Of a stretch of DNA of 64,000 nt, positions 47,083-57,449 are shown piece after piece. The position numbers and the translations under genes are program-made. The stretch is from the NCBI GenBank assembly GCA_949317995.1, contig OX439045.1, forward strand, positions 44,163,693-44,227,692, read 5' to 3'. The notes under the pieces are model-generated. The model made no database searches. It saw only the letters and a list, made by a program, of their open reading frames with translations, and was not told the origin of the DNA. Numbering within the stretch: position 1 is the first letter of the stretch; every line of letters starts with the position of its first letter. The DNA is from Acholoe squamosa. Lineage: Eukaryota; Annelida; Polychaeta; Phyllodocida; Polynoidae.

Positions 47083-48529
47083 CCCCCTTTCCACCACCCC
47101 CTCCCCTTTGCCATGCCTATGTGAGGCATGTAGAAATCCTAATAACCTCCAGCTGCCGCTTGCCATGCCAAATACATTAAATCTGGCTGCATGGAGCAGC
47201 CCTAACCACACATAGAGTGACCCACCCCCAGCCCCACCCCTCACCCCGCCCCTTTCTGTAACCCTTCCATGACCCAAACCTTGCCCCTCCCCCATTTTTT
47301 CCCCTACCCTTTCTGCCCCCCCCCCAACTTAACATATTCCATATCAATCAAGGGAATAACCCCAGCGCCGAATCCACAGACTCAAATGCACTGCAGAGAT
47401 ATAGATGAGAAGCCAGACCCACCAGACCTGCCTGACCCACCAGACCCCTTGCATGTCTTTCCAAACCGACCCAAACCAAATGAATATGCACCTACAGTCC
47501 CAAGAAACATACACATGGGGTCTAACACGAGCATATATACTACCGGGCGGCCATACTGGGCGTGACAGATAGGGTCCCAGTCAATGTCCCTCCCTGACCC
47601 GGAAGCAGTCAACCCCCAGTCAGCCGGCCACGTGACCTGCCATGGTGTCGTGAGTCGTTGTCGGACTGCTCTAAGACAGTGCCAGACACAGAGATGCCGG
47701 TGTTACATACAACTTTAACGACAATATATCATGGCCTCTGTTGTGTTCTGCTTCTTCACTTTCATGCACTAACTTGTCTCAGTGGTCCGCAATAAAAGAC
47801 TTTTGCAGGTTTCGTTGACAATTCTCCGATCCCTTTCTCCCAAATCCCTTCTTCGCGATCCCACCTTTTGCTAACGTAAATTCCTAAAAGACCTATAATA
47901 ATACCTCGCGTACAAGGCGCGTATCACATATAAATGCACATTATACCCTGGAGGACGTTACGAAAAGATTTGGGGTTGATTCTGCTGGACGTGCTATTCC
48001 TAAAACGGAACCAACTGATCCCAGGGAAGCAATTCCCTGTCAGGTTGCCAACAGATAATTGGCCATAGACGTGGTCGGGAAGTGGTGAATGCTTCCCAGG
48101 TGAGAACCAATTCCCGACTGATTCCCCGGGCCATCGAAGTGTTCAGGTGGAACCAATCATGGAAGCAGTTCCCCCAACTTTTCGCAATGCAGTCTAATTC
48201 AGAGCAAGTCAATTCCATTTCCATTATAGTATAACGTGGTAATAGGTCTCAATGGGTGGAAAATTGGGGGGGGGGGCTGGAAGGTGCATAATAGCTATAG
48301 TGAGAATGGAATTCCCAAACTTTTTGCAATTCTATGTGCACCGTATACACGACTTATTACCATAGGTCTTTAAATCGATGATCTAGATAAAGGGTATTCA
48401 ACTCTCAAAGTAGACCTAAAGCCCTCTGAACAGAGGACTTTCTCATGGGTCAGTTTTCAGTGCAGGCTCCCTTGCATGTCCCATGTGCATTCTGCCGTCA
48501 CTCCTCTGTCGTGCGACAACCACAACAAC
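47083..48529. other. Non-coding stretch
   Basis: A C-rich block at 47080-47330. A Pro/Asp-rich plus-strand frame at 47269-47565 (PDPPDLPDPPDP) arises from a short CCAGACC repeat. No gene is supported. Confidence 0.4.
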
Positions 48530-48545
48530 TGACCTAACCTGACCT
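48530..48545 (-). promoter_or_regulatory. DR4 nuclear-receptor half-site pair
   Basis: TGACCT AACC TGACCT, that is, two AGGTCA half-sites as a direct repeat spaced by four bases on the minus strand. DR4 is the known preferred arrangement for TR/RXR and LXR/RXR-type heterodimers. A third related TTTGACCTCA follows at 48560. Occupancy is inferred. Confidence 0.35.
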
Positions 48546-48803
48546 AGCGTCCTGCCGACCTTTGACCTCACCTTTTAAAGAACCTATCGCCATCACGTGA
48601 CCAGGGCCGAGACCGAAGCTGATTTTTCGCTGAGGCACGAGTCAAGAGGTCAGAGAGCTTCTCCTGCACTATTTAGTTTGTTAGAGCGTGCTTTCGTTTT
48701 ATAACTTAAGAATTAAAAAAAAAAAGAAAGCAACGCTCTTTGTAAGTAGGGCCTCTGGACCGCATTTTTCGGGGGAGTGTTATGGTTTGTGATCATTTTT
48801 TAT

Positions 48804-50595
48804 ATTAAAAGACATGTCAGACCTAAAAAGACTTTTCCTTGTTTTTCTATAGATATTAATAGGCCGGGGGCTGATAGGGCCCACCATGCACCCCCCCACA
48901 TCCCAACGCGACGGGTATTTTGTCGACCCTTAGGGTCCACTGAACAAGATTCAACATTGATTATCTTGGGATGCACTACCGGTTTTGGCTCATTATCCAT
49001 GTGCGGGTTCAGACCACTTTTGGGTCAATTTTTGTACCATGTTTTTCAAGGGGTAGCTCAATCTCCAAGCTCTAAGACTATCTTACCTTGTCTGGATCCT
49101 GAAGCTATTGGTCTTGTTGGAAAGAAGACATAATAAGCTTTTCATTAAGCCCTAATACATGTTTCTAAGCTCAGATTTGAGTGTACCAGACAGTCAGGAA
49201 GACGGAAGATTGAAATTACTAAGTTCCTTTTTTTTACTGAAAATCTTAAATGCGCTCCAGATACATGTATAAACTTGCCCTTATCCCCATCTAAGCACAA
49301 TATCTAATATGATTTATGTAGGCCAAACCTCTCCGAGTAATATGAGACATTCTGCAGAAATCCTTGATGACTATGACACACATTATTGCCTTGGACGCAA
49401 AGACACTACCTTGAGCCAATACAATGCTGTTCCATTTTAATAATCTCCCTCTTTATGTAAATGGATGTTTTTCCATGCTAAATCTTTATCAATCCTCCTG
49501 ATTCTTATGCTAAAAAGAGTGCTGATTAAGAATATGTATGTTTCTACTTCATAAAATTTAATGGCGAGGCTGTGTATGGCTGAAAATCAAAATGGCTGAC
49601 AATAGATTCAGATGTCACTTTGAATTACATAAATGTGCAGTCTAGAAAGTATCTTGTGGGCCCTATCCCCTATAAATCAGCTTAGTAGAATACAGTGCTG
49701 CTTTTGTTTTGTTGCTAAGTGATGTGGCTGCCTAGCAACAGCAGCTTTGCAGAGCTACCAAGCCTGAAAATATTGATGTAATTCAAAGTGACATCTGAAT
49801 CTATTGTCGGCCATTTTGATTTTCAGCCATACACAGCCTTGCCATTAAATTTTATGAAGTAGAAACATGCATATTCTTAATCAGCACTCTTTTTAGCATA
49901 AGAATCAGGAGAATTGATAAAGATTTAGCATGGAAAAACATCCATTTACATAAAGAGGGAGATTATTGAAATGGAACATCATCGTATTGGCTCAAGGTAG
50001 TGTCTTTGCGGCCAAGGCAATAACGTGTGTCATAGTCATCAAGGATTTCTGCAAAATGTCTCATATTACCAAATGTCTCATATTACCTACTCAAAGAGGT
50101 TTGGCCTACATAAATCATATTAGATATTGTGCTAAGATGGGGATAAGGGCGAGTTTTATACATGTATCTTGAGCGCATTTAAGACCTTCAGTAAAAAAAA
50201 GGAACTTTGTAATTTTAATCTTCCGTCTTCCCGACTGTCTGGTACACTCAAATCTGAGCTTAAAAACATGTATTAGGGCTTAATAAAAAACTTATTATGT
50301 CTTCTCCCAACAAGACCAATAGCTTCAGGATCCAGACAAGGTAAGATAGTCTTAGAGCTTGGGGATTGTGCATACCCCTTGAATAACATGGTACTAAAAT
50401 TGACCCAAAAGTGGTCTGAACCTGCACATGGACAATGAGCCAAAACCGGTAGTGCATCCCAAGATAATCAATGTTAACATCTTGAATCTTGTTCAGGTGT
50501 CGGGGGGGGGGGGGTGCATGGTGGGCCCTATCAGTCCCAGCCTATAAGCTTTAATTTCAAGTGCAAGTTTCTTAGGTTTTATGTCAACTTTTAAG
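48804..50595. mobile_element. Large foldback element, arms about 820 bp
   Basis: The left arm 48804-49630 and right arm 49776-50595 are inverted copies over nearly their whole length: CTGATAGGGCCCACCATGCA, then GATTATCTTGGGATGCACTA, then TAAGCCCTAATACATGTTT, then AGATTCAGATGTCACTTTGA. By eye the arms are highly similar with substitutions and small indels, so this is not an assembly mirror. The loop (49631-49775) has its own GTTGCTA/TAGCAAC hairpin. No transposase is seen; a 118-codon frame in the left arm (48777-49133) is not preserved as such in the right arm. A transcript through it would form a long hairpin RNA. Confidence 0.85.
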
Positions 50596-51074
50596 AGTTA
50601 CATTCCATCAAAAATAAAAAGGGTGTGCGCTCTAATTGAAGTCAATGTTAAAGTGGAGAAAGAAGACGGTAGCCTAGGCCTAGATATCGGTCGCTTTGGA
50701 CGATTTTCCTTTTATGGATGGTCCGTTCTTTGAAATGGAGAATACTATACAAACTAAGGATTCCTTTGCTGCTGTTATTCTTTTAGTAATGAAGAGAAAA
50801 ATAAAGGACCGTAGGGAGTAATAGCCTCGCCCATGACGTTGGCTGTATGTAGTAATAGTAGCAGCATGCGACAATGATTTCGACGGTAGCGAAGGTGTAT
50901 TTGCATCATATCTGCTCTAATTTGAAAGGAACCTTACTTTATTGTCGCAGTACAGATGGATTATTATTACAAGTCATTTGTGTTGGTCGCATTGTACCAA
51001 AGAATCGGAAGAAATCAATGTGTTTTGACGAAACTTGTGGGCGATAAAACAAGAAATGGGGCGCAAAAGCAATG

Positions 51075-51125
51075 GGTGGACAGATGTCCACTTGGATGTC
51101 CACTTGGGGTGGACATCTGTCCACC
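51075..51125. repeat. Perfect 16-bp hairpin
   Basis: GGTGGACAGATGTCCA pairs perfectly with TGGACATCTGTCCACC at 51110-51125. The spacer holds another GATGTCCACTTGG copy, so the unit is also tandemly repeated. Confidence 0.8.
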
Positions 51126-51338
51126 TTGGCGAGCGTAGACAGACGCGCAGCCCGCCTGGCAAAAGCAGTGTCCCTGGTGGAAAGATGCCCACCTGGGTAG
51201 GGATGATGCACACCCTTGGGCTGGGAGGGCAGATCGTCGCCTCAGCTCATCTACCTCAAAATTGTAATGTTTGCTCGGGGGGGGGCACATTCCTTTCTAA
51301 GGGCTTGTTTGGGCCTTCCTTCGGCCTACTCGTGACGT

Positions 51339-51713
51339 TTGCTGCCTTGTCTTAGACCTGACCTGCCTTGAGTTGTATGCCTTGTCTTAGGGAGTGGTCA
51401 TTATTCATCAACAGAGGGGGGCTTTGGGCTCCTTTTTGCACAGATGCATGAAATATATTTATTCCCCCCCCTCGATGGCAGTCAAAAATTTTTGTGCACA
51501 TGGAGAATTTTCGCGCCCCTCTTTGATCTATAGGTGGTAGCACCACATATGCATTTTTGCTAAAAAGAGAGTAATTTTTTTTACGCCCGCCCCCTCAAGA
51601 GGGACCAAATCTTTTTACACCCCCCCTCAGGAGGGGTCTACAAATTTTACGCCCCTTATCCAGGTCTTGTCTTATACCTGACCTGCTTTGTCTCAGACCT
51701 GACCTGCCTTGTT
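51339..51713 (+). repeat. 20-bp CCTGACCTGCCTTGTCT tandem repeats (left block)
   Basis: Units CTGACCTGCCTTGTCTCAGA and variants occur at 51339-51390 and 51665-51713. The C-rich middle (51570-51660) has CCCCTCAAGAGGG and CCCCTCAGGAGGGG palindromes. The array continues at 52638-52710 beyond the foldback at 51714. Confidence 0.65.
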
Positions 51714-52437
51714 GTAAGGGGGAGATTCCTCAAAAACAAATTTTCATGTAAAATAAATGTAAAACACATCAAACCTGTCCATAATATACATGGTTGGAAG
51801 TGTAATCAATGCCTCTATCAATTTCCTTCCATCCTGTAATATTTTGTTGTCTATGGAATGTTTATAGAACAAAAACATTCTTTTTTAGTTCTTTTTGCTT
51901 AGAACAGCACTAATTTTCAATTTTAATGAGTGGAGAACAGTTTTGGAGGGATTTCGGAAGGCACTTTTTTTTCTTTTGATGATACTCCAATTATTAAGGT
52001 CTACAGAGCTGTTCAAAGCTGGGTTGTCATTCAGAAAGTGTAATTTGCAAGGGAAAATGGGCGAAAATAGGTGAAAATTACACTTTTTGAATGACAACCC
52101 AACTTTGAACAGCTCTGTAGACCTTAATAATTGGAGTATCAAAAGAAGAAAAAAAAGTGCCCTCAGAAATCCCTCTAAAATCCATCTGAAATCATAAGAA
52201 GTAACATAGATGACAGATTCTTATCCTATAATGATGTTCTAAGAATAAGGAGGCTAAAAAAGAACATTTTTGTTCCATTCACATTCCATAGACAACAAAA
52301 TTTACAAGATGGAAGGAAATTGATAAAGGCATTAATTACACTTCCAACTATGTATAATATGTCCAGGTTTATTAAGATTTTCACTTATTCTACATGTCAA
52401 AATGTTTTTGTGGGAGCTGCCCCTTACGACCCCTTAA
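51714..52437. mobile_element. Foldback element, arms about 340 bp
   Basis: Left terminus GTAAGGGGGAGATTCCTC, inverted right terminus GTAAGGGGCAGCTCCCAC. The arms then pair along their length (GGAAGTGTAAT, ATCAATTTCCTTCCATC, TTTTGTTGTCTATGGAATG, TCCAATTATTAAGGTCTACA, GGGTTGTCATTC) to a loop of about 28 nt at 52047-52074. No transposase. It sits in the CCTGACCTGCCTTG array. Confidence 0.85.
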
Positions 52438-52637
52438 GACCGTGCCTAGACATGGGTGCTCAAAATTTTTAGGACGTAGGCCTAACGTCGTTTTTATATA
52501 TATATGCCCATGTATTGCAAACTTTTGATATTATTGCCGTCACTTTTAAAACCCCTGTGTCACGAGCATCACTTCTTAAAACCCTTGCATCACAGCGTCA
52601 CATTTTACCTACATATAGGCACAAGCCCTAATCTGCC

Positions 52638-52710
52638 TTGTTTGAGGCCTGAACAGTCTTGTTTCATACCTGACCTGCCTTGTCTCAGACGTGGCCTGCC
52701 TTGTCTGAGC
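52638..52710 (+). repeat. 20-bp CCTGACCTGCCTTGTCT tandem repeats (right block)
   Basis: Continuation of the array at 51339-51713 (TGACCTGCCTTGTCTCAGAC), ending at the G-run-ended element. Confidence 0.6.
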
Positions 52711-53330
52711 CCCGGGGGGCACTCAATTTTTTTTGACATGGGTGTACGGCTGGAGGTTCTGCAACCCTTGCCTAGGGAGATTCCGAAGAAAATGGACCCT
52801 TGCCTAGGGAAATTAGAAAGAAGAATTTCTATTTTTCATGCCATTTCTGGAAAAATAGACCTTTTCTTAGAGAACCTTTGGAGAAAATGGAAGAATTTGG
52901 GAGTGAGTGAGTGAGTAATAGATGTTTAACACCATTTCGACAGCTAAGGTCATATTCATGGCGAGAACTTCATTACACAATTTCACAGGTGAATGTGTCA
53001 GTGCCCGCGCATATGTGCTCCACACACATCCCAAGGGGATAGGAAAGAGGAGAGATAGACCCTTTTAAGTGGGCTAGGGAAGCCAGAAGAATGTTGGGGA
53101 AAAAAGTTTAAAATTGACCTGCATTTTGAGCAATTTCATGAAAAATAATCTGCGTTCGCAGCATTACTCAAAATGGACCCTTGCCTAGGGAGATTTTCCT
53201 AAAAGTGTCCCTTGCCTAGGGAGATTTCCGAAAAGTAGTCCCTTGCCTAGGGAGATTTCCGAAAAGTAGACCCTTGCCTAGGGAGATTTCCGAAAAGTAG
53301 TCCCTTGCCTAGGGATATAAATTGCTCTAT
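52711..53330 (+). mobile_element. G-run-ended element with 31-bp CCTTGCCTAGGG repeats, split by a SINE
   Basis: The left end CCCCGGGGGGCACTCAA matches the terminus of the 56215 element. The interior has CCCTTGCCTAGGGAGATT units at 52767 and 52797, then, after the nested SINE, five further units of 31 bp at 53174-53316 (CCTTGCCTAGGGAGATTTCC). There is no inverted right end, so the element is truncated or incomplete. The repeats have no spacers and are not a CRISPR array. Confidence 0.65.
52901..53084 (-). mobile_element. TCAC-tailed SINE, full-length, minus strand
   Basis: GAGTGAGTGAGTGAGTAATA at the left is the tail; the head GGGCTTCCCTAGCCCACTTA lies at the right on the minus strand. The flanks GAAGAATTTGGG and GAAGAATGTTGGGG look like a slightly diverged target duplication. 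It is nested within the 52711 element. Confidence 0.85.
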
Positions 53331-54707
53331 TTTTAGTACTGCAGGTACACATGTAGTTACTTTTAATACATACTGGGTATATTGTGTCCTTATGAACTGC
53401 ACTTCTATAGCTTTAAAACTGAATGATCATAGTGAGTTGCTCAGATGATGAGAAACATTAAAGAAATATGTTCAAACGTCTTTTCAAATACATGTATGTC
53501 TATTAGGTATACACAGTCCAATATCAAATGCACGTGCATGATCACGTTGCACTCCATATACAAAAGTATGTTCCGTGTTCAGCATAGGTCAAAAAGGAAA
53601 TCTCTGCATGAAGGTAATTCCAGTGGGAGAAGGAGCAAAGGCGGAGATGGGGCCTGACAATCGGATGTTATGTTGGATTGTGGGATTGACCAGTCAGGCC
53701 TATTGCTGTCGCTTCAGTACTGCATCGTATAGACTCATTTTTCTAAACTAGTCAAAACAAGGTCCTTGATACTTAAATATAAGTTGACTCTTTTGAATGA
53801 TGTTAGTTTTCATCTGGCCTACACTGAATGTCTGTATGAGATAATCCCTTCTAGTAACCTTAGTAAGGAAGTATCAGTTATACCATTAATAATGGAGGGA
53901 TCACATGGAGGCAATAACTTATTCAGATTTGCAAACATAACCCAGAGCTAATTCCCACCAACGCATAGGCCAATTTTGAATTGTCCTTTTGGAACAATTG
54001 CCAATGTTTTATCCTCTCACTTCTGTTCACAGAGATTTTGTTGGACGACGTCGTGAATAGCCTTTACGGTTTTGACTGACATGGTCGATATGGCAGTGAA
54101 TCATGACAAGACGTTGGGCAGGACGATCATGGACTGCCTCCAATGGCCAACTGTCCCAACCCCTGACCCCCTCCAGCTTGCTCCAGCCTCTCACTGACCC
54201 TCTGGACACATCCCTTCCTACCTACTCCCCTCCTGACCCTCAACCCATGCCCTAGCCTAACCCTCATGCCGCCCTGTCCCGCCTCTGTCCTCCCCCACGG
54301 GGCAGCCTGTCAGGGGCCTTATGATTTGGCATGATTTCTGTGTTGTGGTCGGTTTGAATCAGTGACATGACGTAATGTGTCATCTCCCTGTATTGACCAT
54401 ATGCTAATAGAAAAATAGACCTCAAAGGGACATGGCCACAAAGAAACATTATGACAATGTTCTGTGGATCGCCTTATCTTATTCCCAGTGTGAGTCCATT
54501 CTCTATCCACACGAGAAGGGCCTACATCCTTTCTAGCAATAAACATCGTTAGTTTTCTAACTGCTTTAACTGCAAAATCATGGAAATGTTAGACTTCGAT
54601 TTGCTTCGCGAGTTAAAGTGATAAGATGGCGGTACAGAATAATTACTTCCATCTTCAATATAGAGAGATCTAGAAACCCTTAGCAGCTTAGAAAGATATC
54701 AAATAAG
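53331..54707. other. Non-coding stretch
   Basis: A YY1-like AAGATGGCGG at about 54624 starts a 15-codon frame. No gene is supported. Confidence 0.4.
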
Positions 54708-54782
54708 ATGTTTTGCCGATATTGCTGCAACTGTTCGTGTGAGGAGTGTATATGTGTGAAGCAATGTGGAGTAAATCATTAA
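54708..54782 (+). CDS. Tiny cysteine-rich ORF (24 aa), unproven
   Basis: ATG to TAA encodes 24 residues with eight cysteines at positions 3, 6, 7, 9, 11, 14, 16 and 20, giving the order C-x-C-x-C-x2-C-x-C-x3-C over the second half, reminiscent of metallothionein spacing. An in-frame stop lies at 54681, so the frame is at most 33 codons unless spliced. A possible acceptor (TTAGCAG) precedes it. I recognise no family. The TGT/TGC-rich run may be chance. Confidence 0.12.
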   Translation: MFCRYCCNCSCEECICVKQCGVNH

Positions 54783-55048
54783 TGAAGAAATTCGATATCA
54801 GGCATTTATTATGCACAGTAACATTCATACAATGAAGTTACTGGATATGCCACAAACAAGACTAGTGTCCCTTCGATTCGAGCCTTGGTTTAGTACCACC
54901 TTCCACTACTAGGTGGGCTGGCCTGTATGCTGGAGCTGCCTCTGGTCTGTAGGTGGCGCCACTTGAGGATTTCTGTTCCTAGCCAATCTGGCCCCAGCTC
55001 GACCACTAGTGTAAGTCCTCTCTGGCGACCAGCGTTTCTGGGTAAAAG
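54783..55048. other. Non-coding stretch
   Basis: No supported feature. Confidence 0.4.
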
Positions 55049-55285
55049 TACCGTAAACTCCCGCGTATAAGACGCGTCCTCTACACCAAACAAAATGATG
55101 GGGAGTCTTATAGCTTTATCTCAAGTTGGGGGTGTGTCTTATACGAGGGGTAATTTTTCTATAGAAATGTACTAATCTTACAAAAATCACCCTTAAAATG
55201 TGCGTCTTATACGCAAAAATGCATGTGCTAAGTTTGGGGTGCGTCTTATACGCGCAGTGCGTCTTATAGGCGGGAGATTACGGTA
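55049..55285. mobile_element. MITE with TACCGTA ends and CGTCTTATA repeats
   Basis: Left TACCGTAAACTCCCGCGTATAAGACGC-type end and inverted right TACCGTAATCTCCCGCCTAT match over about 27 bp, with TA at both boundaries. The interior has five (G/C)GTCTTATA(C/G/T) motifs. Same terminal heptamer as the 560-756 MITE. No transposase frame. Confidence 0.8.
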
Positions 55286-55436
55286 GTTCTGGGCGCTTGT
55301 TGCTGTAGTGGTTAAATGTAGCCAGGTATAGTGCATAGTAATATTCCCCAGAATGTGGGGACCCACAATCCCCAAACACGAGAGAGGGAGTTCCCTGAAT
55401 CCCGACCGGACTAGACTGGTTCCTAGCTTATCTAGA

Positions 55437-55454
55437 TTAGCAGTAGAGGGCGGC
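55437..55454 (+). promoter_or_regulatory. CTCF-like motif
   Basis: AGCAGTAGAGGGCGGCA resembles the CTCF core. A similar CAGTAGAGGGCGCCG occurs at 10371 inside the minisatellite. Confidence 0.25.
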
Positions 55455-55590
55455 ACAAAGCACGTCTGATCTACAATCTCACGTGAGGCCCCCTAACTAT
55501 TCTGTTCTCCCTGTTCTTCAAAAAAGTATGTTGGCGGAAAGGAAACTCAAAGCGAAGATTCCACATACTTGTCCAATTCCCGCGAAGCGT

Positions 55591-55736
55591 GATCCTTAGT
55601 GGGGCGACCTCTGCTTTACCTGGTACCTTGCAAGATACGGACTCAAACAGCCAGCATGATAGAAACCAGTTGTTACATAATGCACCGTAAAATCATGTCT
55701 GCACTGAATGAAGAGAATTTTCTGATTGGTCAATAA
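55591..55736 (+). repeat. Dispersed repeat, copy B (partner at 9689)
   Basis: Collinear with 9689-9836. Starts GATCCTTAGTGGGGCGACC and ends TTTCTGATTGGTCAATAA. Confidence 0.75.
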
Positions 55737-56214
55737 AAATTATTGTATCCCCCTATTTTTTGTCGGTATAGCCATGGCGTATACTACACATCTCTAGTAT
55801 TCCGAGGTAGCAGGTTGTCCCATGGGCGCGGCGATTGCTGGAGCTTTTTACCAGTGAATTCTACAAATAAGACCTATCAGATGGGTACCAGTTGGCCCGA
55901 GAGGGCAACAGTGAATAGTTGGGATTATCTCATTGGCTAATAATTAATCCTGCTAAGTCCGTTAGCCCCCCCCCCCATCCACCCACCAAAAAGAAGGGGG
56001 AAAAACAACCAAAACGCACACATGGGTTAGGTCTAATACTTAGTGTATCACTGCTCCTCAGGCTCATGTATACGTGTGCATATATTATCGTTATAGAAAC
56101 GTTTTATTCGACATAGATTAACACAAATTCACACCATAATTTGGAACACCGCGCGAAGACACTTATTCAATCTCCCTTGAAAAGCAGAAACATAGACCAT
56201 ACATATACCAAAAC

Positions 56215-56703
56215 CCCAGGGGGGGGGGCACTCAAGATATTATGGATACCATGTGCGTACACAAACTAGCGGGAAAGGGGGGCGTTTTTGGGTTCTATAG
56301 GAGCGGATCCTGCAGGATCCTCTATAAGGGGTCTGATTCTGATTCAGTTTTTTCCAAAAGGGGTACCTTTTTCAGGGTTGAATTGTTAAGGGAATTTTTT
56401 GAAAATTCTGGGGAAAGGGGTACAATATTCTGGAGCATTTTCCCTCTGTAAGGGTCCCAAATCTAGAATGATGTAAAATTTATTGCATATTTCTTTGTCA
56501 AATTTTCAATGCTTCCCCATCATAGGGGTATCAAGCATAGTCTGATGCTATTGGTGTTAAAAAAATAGGGTACAATATGAGGGCTATCCCGCCCAAATGG
56601 GTACATTTTTGGGAATATTTGCCCCGTCATAAGGGGTACCAAGTGAATGGTCGTGTACACACATGGTTACTATAGAATACATAGGGAGTGCCCCCCCCCC
56701 GGG
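56215..56703. mobile_element. G-run-ended TIR element with 8-bp TSD
   Basis: The left end (CCAGGGGGGGGGGCACTC, then TACCATGTGCGTACAC) and inverted right end (CCCGGGGGGGGGGCACTC, then ACCATGTGTGTACAC) form imperfect TIRs of about 50 bp. The exact 8-bp direct repeat ACCAAAAC flanks it at 56207-56214 and 56704-56711. An 8-bp duplication fits hAT- or P-type transposases. The interior has repeated AAGGGGTACC motifs and a 69-codon frame without domains. Confidence 0.85.
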
Positions 56704-56711
56704 ACCAAAAC

Positions 56712-57449
56712 GCAATTGAACCAAGGCAGACATGTTACGACAAAAGCTGTTAACCAAAAATGAGGACCGTTGCTTGCAAATACACCCATTCTAACAATAG
56801 CCGTGTACAGGGAAGTTGCATTTGATTAAGAAAAAAATAATAATTGGCACATGCCCAATATCGGACTAGGTAGTTCTGTGTTTGAACTTTTTATCGTAGT
56901 CTTACAAATTTAACCTTTTTAAAGCCACACAGTATAAAATGGGCTGTACACCTCAGAGAGTCATCATGATGCACTCGTCATGATGCACTCGTCATGATGC
57001 ACCTATATCTACAACCCTTGATGCTATCCAACCGGTGCACAGCATTTAAGCATAACATGTTTGATGCACTCCAAAACCGTTAGCGTGATGTAGCAATGAC
57101 AATAACTGCATGGCCATTAACGTAAATGATTGTATACGTCAAGGCATTATACTTGTACAGTGACATAGGTTTCCATGTATCATAATATCATGTCGTAGAG
57201 ACAGGTCATTCAAGTACAAAACACAATAAACTACGGATATATCATGTTCCTCTCGTCGTGCATGTAACGGTGGTGTCCGTCTCCTCTTCCTAGCATGTCT
57301 GACTGTGCCCGGACATTCCAGACCCCTGCTGGCGGTTCGGAGGTCGCCGCGCCGAAGACTTTCCCCCAAGTTCTACATCTTTTCTTCCATAGGGATGTAG
57401 TCGGTCCAAACAGGGAGGTTATAGAAATATAGAACACTGAAAAAGATTC
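56712..57449. other. Non-coding stretch
   Basis: A short tandem CTCGTCATGATGCA occurs at about 56965-57000 (two to three units). A GC-rich patch at 57250-57370 has overlapping minus-strand frames without domains. Confidence 0.4.

Noticed and set aside
47269-47565. Pro/Asp-rich 98-codon frame
   Set aside because: Arises from short CCAGACC-type repeats; no other support.
48777-49133. 118-codon frame in the foldback left arm
   Set aside because: Frame is not conserved in the homologous right arm, so no selection for coding is visible.
53174-53316. Regular 31-bp direct repeats resembling a CRISPR array
   Set aside because: No unique spacers between units; eukaryotic repeat context.
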